Shown: in pieces, positions 1 through 10,650 of the stretch
Numbering within the stretch: the first letter of the stretch is position 1
Layout: the number at the start of each line of letters is the position of its first letter
Source of the DNA: Branchiostoma floridae
Lineage: Eukaryota > Chordata > Leptocardii > Amphioxiformes > Branchiostomatidae
Reading direction: 5' to 3'
Length of the DNA: 64,000 bases
Assembly (NCBI RefSeq): GCF_000003815.2
Contig: NC_049987.1
Location: 18,155,164 to 18,219,163 of the forward strand
Notes under the pieces: generated by a model
Seen by the model: the letters and a program-made list of their open reading frames with translations, nothing else
Told to the model about the DNA's origin: nothing
Databases searched by the model: none
Program-made: the position numbers and the translations under genes

Positions 1-13
1 TTCCTCCCAAGAT
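1..13 (-). CDS. Possible start of acidic-protein gene exon 8 (cut by window edge)
   Basis: A pyrimidine-rich stretch followed by CTAAACAG on the minus strand precedes 13 bases that read I-L-G-G in the phase left by exon 7. Too short to be sure. Confidence 0.3.
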
Positions 14-287
14 CTGTTTAGAGAGTATCTTCGTGCAAAAAAAAAGTATCTTCAACTTGCATTGTCAGAATACCTAGCTGTCACCAACGACGTTCCGCTG
101 GTCATCCAGTAGAATAACATCCGGTTGTAAAAATACTGGCAAAAATACAGATCCAGAGAAAAACGCGTTAGCTCTGACGAGAGGAAAAAGCATTCTGGAC
201 CAAAAAGTCAGTAAAAAGCTATAAAATCATTTGTAGTACGGCCATTCTGTTGCACTGTGCTAAGTGTCATTGTTGTCCGGTATTTAC

Positions 288-389
288 CTGAGGGTCTTCC
301 TCCTCTTTTGCCGGTTGTTTGGTGGAAGGTGGTTGACTCTTTTCCTCCTCTTCGGATTCCTGATCTTTTTCGTCATCCGGGGTAGATAT
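288..389 (-). CDS. Acidic-protein gene exon 7
   Basis: 102 bp, 34 codons (ISTPDDEKDQESEEEEK, then SQPPSTKQPAKEEEDPQ), acceptor CACTTAG and donor GTAAAT, phase 0. Composition matches exons 5 and 6, which supports membership in the same gene. Confidence 0.65.
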
Positions 390-3300
390 CTAAGTGATAA
401 GGAATTATATTTCTTGTATTAGGATACAGATATGCAATAAAATATAATGTAATGCAAGTTGCAGTTGTGTACATCATAAGTTCTTCAAAGTCTATCCTTG
501 GCGATACTCGTCGAAAACAACAACATTAATTGCCAGTCGAGAGGAGAAATTGGTCCCTGAAGAGTATCGCAGAAGGGGTTGACGCCCCAGCAGAGGAATC
601 ATTGTACCTCTTCTTTTGGAGATGGACTGTCCTCTGAGGCCTTAGTGTCTTCATCTTGGCTTTCCTCTGGTTCATCTGCTTTTGGTGTTGTCTTCTCCTC
701 TTCTGGTTCGGATTCCTGTGCAAAACAAAATATAATATATTATCTGTTGGTATTATTAAAGTCACGAGATAGGTGGTGCCCAACCAGAAAGCCAGGAGCA
801 AGAATGGCTGCATTCAACAAGATATGTCAACCATCAATGAGACACCACCCATACCTCGTCCTTCGGAGTATCTTCGGGACCAACGGGTGTACTATCGTCT
901 TCCTTAGCATCTTTGTCAGTGGGTTCCTCCTCTGAAGGAACTTCATCCTTTGAAGTGACTTCCTCTTCTGGGGAAGTTTCATCCTCTGGAAGAGCTTCCT
1001 CCTCAGGAATGGCTTCATCATCCGATGCAGCTTCATCTTGTGGAGGAGATTTGTCTTGTGAAGTGGCCTCATCCTCTTGAGGTGTTTTAGTATCAGTTGA
1101 AGTTTCATCCTCTGGAAGAGTTTTCTCCTCAGGACCGACTTCATCATCTGATGGAGTTTCGTCTTTTGAAGGAGCTTTGTCATCCGAAGTGGCCTCGTCC
1201 TCTTGAGGTGTTTCAGTATCAGTAGGAGTTTCGTCCTCTGGTTGGGTTTCCTCTTCTGCTAGTGGAGGTGCCTGAGACCATGTTTGACATTGGATAAGGT
1301 TAGGCCTATAAAAACTCGTGAATCAGTTAGTGCATCTGTAATAGATGCTTAGGCCATCTCAATTTTGTAGTCCTTGCGCCAAACATTTGTGCAAGTCACT
1401 ACAGGAGGGTGCTAGTCCGTTGATAGTTATGTGTGTTAAACCCCCATAAACTTCCTCATTAATGCTCAGCAGAGAAACAACATGTAACTTTTTTTAGCGT
1501 CTTTGGTATGACTCGGTTGGGGCAATCAAACTCACGACCTAACAAATGCAAGGCGAGCACCCTAGCCACTCGGTCATTGCATATAATACCCCGTTGTAAC
1601 TCAAAACCCATTGCCCAAGTAAAACTTATTCTACATCTGATTGAATCTACTTGAGAGGTGGGTTCTACCCCAAGCCCCCTTTTAACTAAAAGTAAAAAGG
1701 AAATCGCTGCCAACCACAATGACTTCATACAGAGCGCTACCATCATCTGCAAAGATGGAATATTCATAGATATATTCATAGATATATGTATAACATGCCA
1801 TTTATGATCTGCAAAGTAACTTACCTTTTTCAGCACCTCTGCATAAGACTCGGCAAACTCAACGACAACGGGTTCAGAAACCTGGAAAAAGGACGGGATG
1901 AGTAAGGCATCGTCACAACAATGTTTTCCTGTTATGTCGAAATTCAAGATTCCATAAACATATAGAAACATGTCAACAATTATCACAGTAATTTTAACTT
2001 ATACGTAATTTCTTATTATTTCTATTATCATGGAGGATAGTTTTCAAGGTGATGCAAAGAGTGCTTCACATCAAGATGCTCACGGGGTTCACGTATGCTC
2101 ATGGTCAGACTTCAAAATCAAAATCATAATTCCATTTATTATTAAGTACCAATTTCTTTATACCCATTTTTTTATTTTCCTACATTTTCTTTTCATACAG
2201 AAACATGGCATGCCTTTATTTTTCATGCCGTGTAATTTTCTATCGTATGTATACCACACTTTTTTGAGGGGGTGTTATGTGTATTCCTCAATTGATTTTG
2301 ACTAAAAAAATTGCAGTTTATGGCAGATTCCTGCATACGCTGTGATGGTGCAACGTTGATGCATTTTCTAATGTATACACATGGTGGTAAACACGCATAA
2401 GCAATCATACATAGGTTTAAACACTCAGTATAAGGTACTCAAGAGTTAGGAAGTATATGCTTTGGCGGCTGCATTTGTTACCTGCCCTCCCACTGGCGAC
2501 TTTGGCGGCCAATAGCCGTACAGCGGGGGGAAGTCATCATCATCAACAGCCTCGTCGCACGTTAGCAGATACCAGTCATCGGATATCAGTGCCTGGTACA
2601 AGTTGTGATCACGACATTCCAAGACGTTAAGAAGGTGTCAGGAATGTCGAAACCACAACTTCTTAAAATTTGCACTTAAGCTACAAAAGTGTGTCCGTTT
2701 AATTTACAAATGCACATTTTGATGTTCTCATATGCTTATAATTTAGCATCGTCGTCAATGAACCATACAATTGTACAATCAGCTCTTTGAATTGATTTAT
2801 CAAAATGGACACGATTTTGTACTGGCAAAAATGCAAATGATGGCCCAGTAGTCGTAGGATTGGCTGGGACTCTGTGACGTAAGGGTTTGAAAAGTAACGG
2901 TTTTCGGTTCGTCACATGCAAGTACAGATGGTTGAGTGAAGTGAGCAGATGGGATGGTTCATTTTAGTGAAGCATTTGTTAGAGAATGATTTATGGTAGT
3001 ACAAAAGAGTGGGAATCAAGGGGCGTTAGCTCCAAAAAAAAAAAATAAATAAATAAAAGAGGCTGAAAAGCAGAGGTTATTGGAAGCAAATTGACAGCAA
3101 AGCTGTTCTACCAGTAGATATTTACAACCACTTGAAAGTATTTGGTGCTAAGAACTACACGTTTGTTTAGTTTAGAGAATTAGATTTGGAGTTTCTGGTT
3201 CTTTATCAAGCTTTACGTAATCTTAAAAAAAGGCAATCACTTGCGATCGAGTAACGTGTCTACCTTAGCCAGGTCATATAAAGAGACTTAGAGATGAGAC

Positions 3301-6300
3301 ACAAAATGCCTGTCTAAATAAGCCCTCTTCACAGTAACGTTCTACTGTCAATGACATAACCTTCTCCACTATAGAGAGATGGTTCGACAGCTTTCCAAGC
3401 ACGTCCTAGACGGCAGCTGGGATGGCTTTCTGAACCCTCTAACGTGTAAATATTTCAATATTTGACATTGGAGGGGATTTGCCTTGTAGAACATTACCGG
3501 ACGTGAGACTTCCCATGTCTATCTAAACTGTAAAGCACGGATAAATTCAGTTGTCGGATTGAAAGAGAAACCAAGCACCCTTTTAGAGCAACGTTGATCT
3601 AGCCGTCAAAGTATTTCGTCTCTCATTTTTTGGCTATTCACGTAATACTATAGACTCTCTTTTGAACCACGCCTTTCCATTTGCAGCTGCGGTCGTGTAT
3701 GGTCTTTTGAATCGATGATAATGTTCGATGCTCATCGTTGACATTGACCTCATTGTGACGATTCCATATATGAAATAGAATGTGTGTGTCTGATATCTTA
3801 TCATCTCAAGAAAAAAAAAAGTATTATTACCTGAAGCTCTTCCTCCCCAAGTGATTCCCTGGGAACGGAAGAGACATCCGATTCATCCAATACTGCTTCT
3901 TCTTCCTTTACAGCTTCGTCCTCCTGCGATGGTTCTTCCTCTTCCATCGAAGCTTTCTCATCTGAAGCTTGAGGCTCCTCTCCCTCCTCGTCTTGCTCCT
4001 TGTCATCAGCTTCGTCTTTGCTGTCGTGAGCTTCTTCTGCAGAAGGCCCACTCTCTTCTTCCTTGGGTTCACCTTCTTCTGTAACTTCTGTTTGGGTTTC
4101 TTCCTTGTCGTCTGCTGTTGATCCCGTTGCTTCGTCGTCGCTTGTGAGAATCTCTTCTTCTGCAAGAGGTGCATCTTCATCAGCATCTTCAGCTTCTTCC
4201 TGATCTGCTGAGACGTGCACGTCTACTTCTACTGATATTTTGGTATCTTGTACTTCTTCTGTAGCATCACTATCATCTTCCTCACCTTCTTCATGAGTTG
4301 TATCGGGTTCCTTGATCTGCTTTCCCGGGGTTGTGTCTTCTTCGGGGATTGGGGACAATGTCACACCTTCTTCATCTTCCTCTATATCTTCTTGGGCGGT
4401 GCTGACATATATTGCCTCAGGACTAAAACGCACTCTTTTGGTTGGGGATTTCAACTGGGAATCGTCTACTACTTCCTCATCAGACTCAGCTTTGTCTACA
4501 CCTGCCTCTTCTATGTCTTCTACTTGCTGATCTGAATCTGGAATGATGGTGTCTTCAATGGAAGTGTCTTGTGTGATGCCTTGGGATTCCGGTGGAAGTG
4601 CGTATACTTGCTCAGACTTTCTTACGGTTTCTAAGACAGTTTCGTCCAACGGTTCTACAATTCTTAACACAACCTCTTCTACTTCCTGTTCTTCTGCATC
4701 TTCTGGTTGTGTTCTATCGGGTGTGATGTCTGTTTCTGTTATTGTCTCGTCTGGTTCTTCCTCTTCTTCGATGGTAACACTATCAACCCTGGGAGGAGGA
4801 GCAGGTGGTCTGTCCTCTCCTTCTTCTTCTTCAGAACTGAAAGTCTCATCAGCCTCGACTGCTGTGTCGAGGTTGTTGATTGCAGGAATGGGATAGCTTA
4901 CGTCACTGTCTTCTGTCTTCTCTCCGTCTGTCGACTCCGGTTCCTCTGTCTCTGGCACAGCCGCCGATGCTTCTGGTTCGGGGCTTGTCCTTCCTTCGAT
5001 GTACCGTAGGTACTCCTCTGCTGGGGCGTCAACCCCTTCTGCGATACTCTTCAGGGACCAATTTCTCCTCTCGACTGGCGATCCGACCGTAAGTCTATCC
5101 CATCTGTATTCCTCAGTCCTGTATAACACAGATACACAGATTAATTACGTTTGCTTGATTGGTTGTTATATTCAATTGCATTATCATCATCATGGTCATC
5201 ATATTGCAATTGCAGTGTTTGTATGGCTGGTATAAACCCTCCTTTTGGCGTAACGTACCAGCTTCTGTGTATCTATCTGTATAGCCGGTATAGCCACCAT
5301 TCGATGTAAAAGACATAGCTTTATTTTGTATTTTTAGTCGATATAAACCCTCTTCGGTGTATCAGCTTTGCAGGCACATGGCACGACAGCAGCTGGTTAC
5401 ATTACAATGAACAACTTGTCACGCCTATCAGTAACCTTTGTGCATCTAACTGCAAGCGTGATTTAAAGCTATGTAGTGAGAATGCCCTTACGTATACTGC
5501 ACTTAGTGGCAACAAAGTTAACCCGATGATAGCTCTAAGAAAAAAATAATAATTTAAATGTCTCTTAATTGATAAATTATTACTTGACGATTTGTTACTT
5601 GATGCCATTACTATTCCTTAGCAGTTAGTACGTCAACAAAATTATTCGTCATTTTGTATATTGTCCATAGTCAAGACCTTTTTCTTCTGTCTGTGGGTGA
5701 TATCCACTGTGAACTAGTCCTTTCACAACCTTACAAAGAATGACTGGAGGACATGTTAAACGATATCCTTGAAACGGCAAAAGCTTTCGACAACATAGGT
5801 TTTTCTCACAAATATCAAAAAGGCTACCACTACTGGCCTTCAATACCAAACTACACGCGTCATCGTTTGTAATTATAGTCTGGTCGGATTTTGGCCAAAT
5901 ACAGCGAGTAGAGACGGCAACTGTAATAACAATATATTATTCATTACATTTTATGGCAGATGAATGTTCAGTATATTTATAAACATTTGAAACGAACAAG
6001 AGTGCATTGACCATCTCCCCTATAGATGGATATTTGTTGTCCTGTTTTTGATGTAAAATGATGCCGAAATATCGAATGACAACACACACAACTGTAGGGC
6101 AGTTATAATAGCACGAAAACATTCCTTGGTCAGAACAACAAGCCACCCAGCACGAGATGAAATACAAATAACAGTAACGTACATTCTCCATGGTCTACTT
6201 GGCACAATGGTACAACGATGCATATTTTCTATGTATGGTAGCTGATGGAATTAGATATTCTCTTGACTGGACCTTATGACCTTTACCTCGCTGGCGTTTC

Positions 6301-8886
6301 AATTGACTGTCAAATGAATAAGTGGAAAATAAATCTCTTAAAAATCCCCGTTTGACCAGACCACACTACAACCTAGATTCGACGTGCGTAACATTTGACA
6401 TCATAATAAAAATGCAAAATGTAAAACTATGATTCAAAAGACAACAGAACATACAATGCGTAAAGATGGTGTTTTATAATTGAATTTGTAACGTACTCGC
6501 GGCCAGGTTGCCGCCCTAGTGGAATTTGAGGGGTGTAAACGGCGAAGGACCACATTCTGGCTGCAATGTCACATTGCGACTATAACAAGTAATAGAAGGT
6601 ATACTTGGTACTAGTACATTCGGTACTACTATAACTAGTAGTAGCAGGTACATTGCACACTGCAGATGAAGGTAGCAGAATACTTGTCGAAGCATTGGCA
6701 AGATAAATCTTCTTAGTTATCTTAATTTTAAAAAGGACCCTGTTTTCCAGGGGTTGTTTACCTATAAGCTGTATGTATTAGACCTAAATTGCAGACATAT
6801 CATTGCTAGTGCCCATGGATACGTCCTTTAAATACCGATATATTACGTCCGTACAGACATGTGATACGGGTGAGGGGTATAGAGTTACGTTTCCCGGGAA
6901 AAGGTAAGTCTATACCGCCCCCTGACATCATGCACATCGGGTTAAATCAAATTTCGTGAGGTTGTCGGAAGTTCCATTTTTACTTTAGACCATGTCATGT
7001 ATTACTTGTAACGTGTTAGAATTCGGTGCTAATCTGCGGACAAAGAGTTTCCAAGACTACCTAGACAGTAAAAAAACAGCATTGGCAATCCCGTACTAGT
7101 GACTTGTGAATGCATAGACTGCTTTTGCCATTATGATTATTTGTTGAAACCGCAAACTGACTCAGTAAGATTTTGATTGTGCTCATATTTTGCCGAAGAC
7201 ATTTTATACATTGCAATCCTCAATACTCATCACCAGGAGCTGTTAACAAATCAAAAGTCAACACAGATCTGCTTAATTTCATTACTTGTATAATGTACTT
7301 GGAGTGTGACATGACAGTATATGGTAATACTGTAAACAAAATTCAAAAAGAAATGTAAACAAAATGCAATTCAATGGAAACAACCTTGTGTCTTCTTCCT
7401 GGTAAATGAAATGTATCAACTAATGAAATTTACGCAAACGATAAGACTACCTGTTGGACTATCCTTCTTCCCACTTCGTAAATATGAAACTCCGAAACTC
7501 TGCAAATCACTGATATCAGCACTGATATACGTTATGCAGCAGCCAAATTGCACCAAAAACGAACGCGTTACACGTGATACTGCCAGACCAAAGGACAGAC
7601 ATATCATTGCATTATCAAATACGGTATGGAAACAGTCTAATATAAGGGCATTTGCGTGTATCTTACCTCATATAGACATAGTTACATGACCGAACATTAT
7701 CTGTATCCCAGCCGTACTCCCATAAGCGGGCCACAGACAAATTTATCGCCCCCGATCGGAGGTGACCTCACAGAGAGGACGCAAATGGCACCTGCCATGT
7801 ACGGCATGCGGGCGGACAGCGGAAATAGATACGGCCGTATCACAAAACTGTCAACAACATGCAAAGTGCATATCTAGATATGATACTAGTAACTGTATAC
7901 CGGTGTAACACTATTAGTATAACTCTCATAGGATAACTTTCAGCAAGCAAAAAAAATGTCTACAAGATTATAATTTCTAACAAATGACGAATAATATATG
8001 ACAGTAAGTCAAAGTTCAAAGATATCATAAAATGTGCATCTTTTAGTACAGGCAGCCAAGAGTCCCTTATTGTAGACCAGATTAAAATGATACCTGTAAT
8101 TCGTATCATTTGATGTCAAGCATTTAAGACACACATTCTATTCTAATCGCAAAGCAAGTGGTGATGGACAAGGTACAATTGGCCATGTCGGCCTTATATA
8201 TATACATAAATTCTCCTCACTTTTAGATTTAACAACAGAAACTGATGCAGCAATAGCTTCAACGAATACATGTACACAAGCATATGTACACAATCATTGA
8301 GACAAAAACACCAACTAAATGCTAGCTAGCGAAACTGGGCATTGTTCTTACTCTTGCTAGACATACCACCTTCAAACTAGTACGGCGCTCTCACCGCGCA
8401 ACCTAGAATCTGACAGATTACTCAGCGAATGGTATATAATAGAGAAAAGGGGAATCTTTTTACACTTTGTGAATTTTGTTGTCTTTTCAGTCACACTTTT
8501 ACATTTAGTAAAATCGCACTTTACACACATTAGTTTTAGGTTGCACTGACAGCGAAGCACGATCAACGGCTAATGAAAAGGAGGCTTGAATAGTCACAAT
8601 GATGCCAATGATGTTAAATGTTAACTATGAATTGACAATTGCACTGATTACAATTGCAATCTTTTGTAAATATATACTTTTGCGAAGTTCAGAAACTTTG
8701 GATTTCTTACCAGTAGCTTTTCCTGGGCAGCAGGGCCCTTGTGCCCAGGTCTTTGTCTTCTCGGACACAGTCTATCCGGACGTTCCCTAGATCGTCAATG
8801 TTCACGTCGACTTGGATGGTGGTCAGGACCCGGGTAAAGCCCAGACTGGCGGGCTGCACTACGTCCTTCAACGATGTCGGAGGCAT
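288..8886 (-). CDS. Acidic low-complexity protein of unknown function, 5' part (gene level; runs off left edge)
   Basis: Seven coding exons join in phase on the minus strand: 8711-8886, 3831-5118, 2482-2592, 1825-1881, 855-1271, 608-715 and 288-389, giving 753 residues before the window ends. The ATG at 8886-8884 has G at -3 and an in-frame TGA two codons upstream. The first intron splits a Trp codon (TG|G); all later introns are phase 0. The first ~100 residues look like ordered sequence (SYWTEEYRWDR, SPVERRNW); after that the protein is dominated by Glu, Asp, Ser, Thr and Pro, with no membrane segment or catalytic motif. A short ordered island (ISDDWYLLTCDEAVDDDD, then PPLYGYWPPK) lies in exon 3. 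I do not recognise the family. The phase consistency across six junctions is strong evidence for a real gene; its function is unknown. It lies downstream of, and in the same orientation as, the dynein gene. Confidence 0.78.
532..597 (+). repeat. 66-bp inverted copy of exon 2 inside intron 6 of the acidic gene
   Basis: Positions 532-597 are the exact reverse complement of 5014-5079 in exon 2 (starts GCCAGTCGAGAGGAG, ends CCCCAGCAGAGGA). It ends 11 bp from exon 6. Homology stops abruptly at both ends. Confidence 0.95.
608..715 (-). CDS. Acidic-protein gene exon 6
   Basis: 108 bp, 36 codons (ESEPEEEKTTPKADEPEESQ onward, ending SPSPKEE), acceptor CACAG. The donor is GAG|GTACAA, weaker than the others; if it is not used, translation would stop at a TGA two codons on. 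The intron that follows (390-607) is only 218 bp and contains the inverted copy of exon 2. Confidence 0.65.
855..1271 (-). CDS. Acidic-protein gene exon 5, containing a 42-residue tandem repeat
   Basis: 417 bp, 139 codons, phase 0 at both ends (acceptor CTCAG, donor GTATGG). After APPLAEEETQ the exon holds two full copies and a partial third of a 42-codon unit beginning PEDET (about 1241-1116, 1115-990 and from 989). The unit is 126 bp, so copy number can change without altering the frame. Sequence is Glu/Asp/Pro/Thr/Ser-rich and likely disordered. The Lys/Met-rich frame that also stays open here is a shadow. Confidence 0.75.
1345..1600 (-). mobile_element. tRNA-derived SINE, family 1
   Basis: On the minus strand it begins with a tRNA-like head (GTGGCTAGGGTGCTCG as A-box region, GTCGTGAGTTTGATTG as B-box region) followed by a unique body ending near 1345. 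The same head and body recur at 49.4 kb, which shows it is a dispersed element and not a tRNA gene. In the intron between exons 4 and 5 of the acidic gene. Confidence 0.7.
1825..1881 (-). CDS. Acidic-protein gene exon 4 (small)
   Basis: 57 bp, 19 codons (VSEPVVVEFAESYAEVLKK), phase 0 on both sides, acceptor TTTCCAG and a consensus GTAAGT donor. Short and non-repetitive; skipping it would keep the frame. Confidence 0.68.
2482..2592 (-). CDS. Acidic-protein gene exon 3
   Basis: 111 bp, 37 codons, phase 0 at both ends, acceptor TACCAG and donor GTAACA. It encodes ISDDWYLLTCDEAVDDDD followed by PPLYGYWPPKSPVGGQ, rich in aromatics and Pro, the most globular-looking part after the N-terminus. Confidence 0.72.
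2593..3830. other. Intron 2 of the acidic-protein gene
   Basis: 1.24 kb of AT-rich sequence with no open frame of note and no repeat structure that I recognise. Confidence 0.55.
3831..5118 (-). CDS. Acidic-protein gene exon 2 (large exon)
   Basis: This 1,288-bp open exon contributes one base of a split Trp codon plus 429 codons, and ends GAG CTT CAG before GTAATA. It begins TEEYRWDRLTVGSPVERRNW and then becomes an almost continuous Glu/Asp/Ser/Thr/Pro sequence with runs of three to five Glu. A small basic island (SPTKRVRFSPEAIYV) interrupts the acidic region and could be a docking or phosphorylation motif, which is inference. The other five frames of this stretch also stay open for long distances because of the biased composition; those are shadows. 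Confidence 0.85.
5119..8710. other. Intron 1 of the acidic-protein gene
   Basis: 3.6 kb without coding support. It contains fragments of a dispersed repeat at 5220-5400 and a short GC-rich patch near 7700-7860; otherwise I see nothing. Confidence 0.6.
5220..5400. repeat. Short dispersed repeat (TATAGCCGGTATAACC family), rearranged copies
   Basis: Three partial modules: GGCTGGTATAAACCC with TTGGCGTAACGTACC (5220s), TATAGCCGGTATAGCC (about 5280), and TTCGGTGTATCAGC with GACAGCAGCTGGTTAC (about 5355-5400). Located just outside exon 2 of the acidic gene. Confidence 0.55.
8711..8886 (-). CDS. Acidic-protein gene exon 1 (start codon)
   Basis: Encodes 58 codons starting MPPTSLKDVVQPASLGF and ends TAC TG before a GTAAGA donor. 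The composition is ordinary, not acidic, unlike the rest of the protein. The region has higher GC than its surroundings. The start is chosen because an in-frame TGA lies two codons upstream and the reading joins exon 2 in phase. A 5' UTR exon boundary or promoter motif could not be identified. Confidence 0.75.
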
Positions 8887-10379
8887 TTCGGCTCAAGTAT
8901 GTATGAGCCTGCGCTTGAACTTGAACAAACGCGGTAGAAACTTTGCTCCGGGGGAATGGTTGCTCCGTTTGAGTTGTTTGGCTGGGATTTGGGGTGCGTT
9001 GGTTGTGGTGGGATGGGGTTGCGATGGGTGAGAGCTAGCGGACACACTACGCCATGACACTGCTACAACTGGGGGCTGAGAGCTCTAGGGGAACGCGCAG
9101 CCAAGAAATGCAGGGGGCCGGGCCAAGTCAGATCAGTTTACCGTTTTATCTCATATTTTCCAACTGCTGTATCTTTTGACCGAAATTAGATATGTATTTC
9201 TATAACATTTCAAATAAACAAAACACAAAGGGCTGCAAGAATACATACATAAAAATGTAAATCACAGATGTAGAGGCAAAAGAATGGAAATGGTAAAACA
9301 TAATATAGGCAAAAATGAAAACTCGAAATAGGACGTAAAAAGCCTATCAATTGGCTGAAACTAGATACCTTTCTTATAAGACTTTTGTGTAATTCCAAAA
9401 ATGATAAGGAACAGTCAGTATCATCATCATCAACAACAATACAAAGGTCGCCTGTATACGGAGCTAACGTTAAAGAAAATAACTGAAACTGAAACATTGA
9501 ACAATGTTTCAGTTAGGACCTGACACATTCAACGTATTACAATATAAATGGAGGTTCAAATTTGCTTTAAACTATGTAAATGGTGAGATAGATATAAAAT
9601 TAGGGTTATTTCAATTCCTGGGCCGTTGGGAATTAGAATTGAATTCGTACATCATTTGCAGCCAACGCAAAGCACTATACTTTCAACTTGCGATCTAAAA
9701 ATCAATATTTCAACGTGAACCAGCGAACTACATTCGGGCAAATATGGCACATAGACAGCCCGTCAGCGACCAAAATAGCACAGCGATGTTTTGTGGAAAA
9801 GTGACGAGGGCAGATGCGCCAGAATCCCCCAGGGAACGTTCTGGACCACACCCTAACTATTCATTAGGAATTATCCTGCGTAGAATGATTGTATAAAGAG
9901 ATAAAAGAATGTGGACAATGCCAATAGACTAAAACTAGTTTGCGTTCCAGCGCAACGGGAAGTCTGTTTGGACGGGCGGTGTGCCCCAACTCCGCAGGGG
10001 TTCGGCCGGTGACATATGGGACGTGCTCGGCACACATGACGCGTACATGTGCAGACGGGATATGTTTACAATGTGAACACCAAGTGCATTTCGAAGGCAA
10101 AAGGGTCACGTAGGAAGTGAGATGTCTGTCATGAACATATATTTAAGGGTTAAACAGGTGCATATATTTAGGACCTCCAACTTGTGCGGTGCATGTCAAA
10201 AATTCCCGAATGTTCTACTTTTGTGACGATGCTACATGTACATTTTAAAAAGCCATTTATCTATGATTAATACTTATGGTTGAGGTAAAATTCACTATAC
10301 TGATTCGCTATACTGTCCTTGACCTCATATACATTTGTATGTTCTACCAAAGATGTAGACGTGATTTAAGCAAATTTAC

Positions 10380-10650
10380 TGCGAAGTTGAAATTGGAACT
10401 CGTATAGAAAATATGATAAATTCAAAAGAATACGAATACTTTGTATGAAATCTAACTTGAATTCAGAACTCGTATTAAAAATGCGATAAGCCTAGAAAGG
10501 AATACATATACACTGCATGAAATTTGACTTGAAATCGGAACTCATATTGAAAAGACTATAAACCTAGAGAAAAATACATTGTTTACAGTTTTAACTGACT
10601 TAGGAACTATTTAGAAAATGCAATAAACCTAGAAAAGAATACAATGTATG
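10380..10650. repeat. Degenerate ~70-bp tandem repeat
   Basis: About four units marked by GGAACTCGTAT-type strings at 10395, 10465, 10537 and 10603, and AATAAACCTAGAAAAGAATAC-type strings between them. Intergenic. Confidence 0.7.

Noticed and set aside
526-813. Minus-strand frame with SSAGASTPSAILFRDQFLLS
   Set aside because: It is the antisense reading of the inverted exon 2 copy fused by chance to the shadow of exon 6.
827-1183. Minus-strand Lys/Met-rich frame
   Set aside because: Frame-shifted shadow of the acidic exon 5, which has proper splice sites and phase.
1500-1600. Functional tRNA gene
   Set aside because: Only A- and B-box-like parts are present, the cloverleaf stems do not close, and the same body follows another copy at 49.4 kb, so it is a SINE.
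1459-1986. 175-residue minus-strand open frame as a gene of its own
   Set aside because: Only 1825-1881 is supported (exon 4); the rest reads through the intron and a SINE.
3851-5092. Several plus-strand Ser/Leu/Pro-rich open frames
   Set aside because: Antisense shadows of the biased acidic exon 2.
9860-10110. GC-rich stretch as a coding exon
   Set aside because: The open frame (81 residues) has no splice context or recognisable motif.
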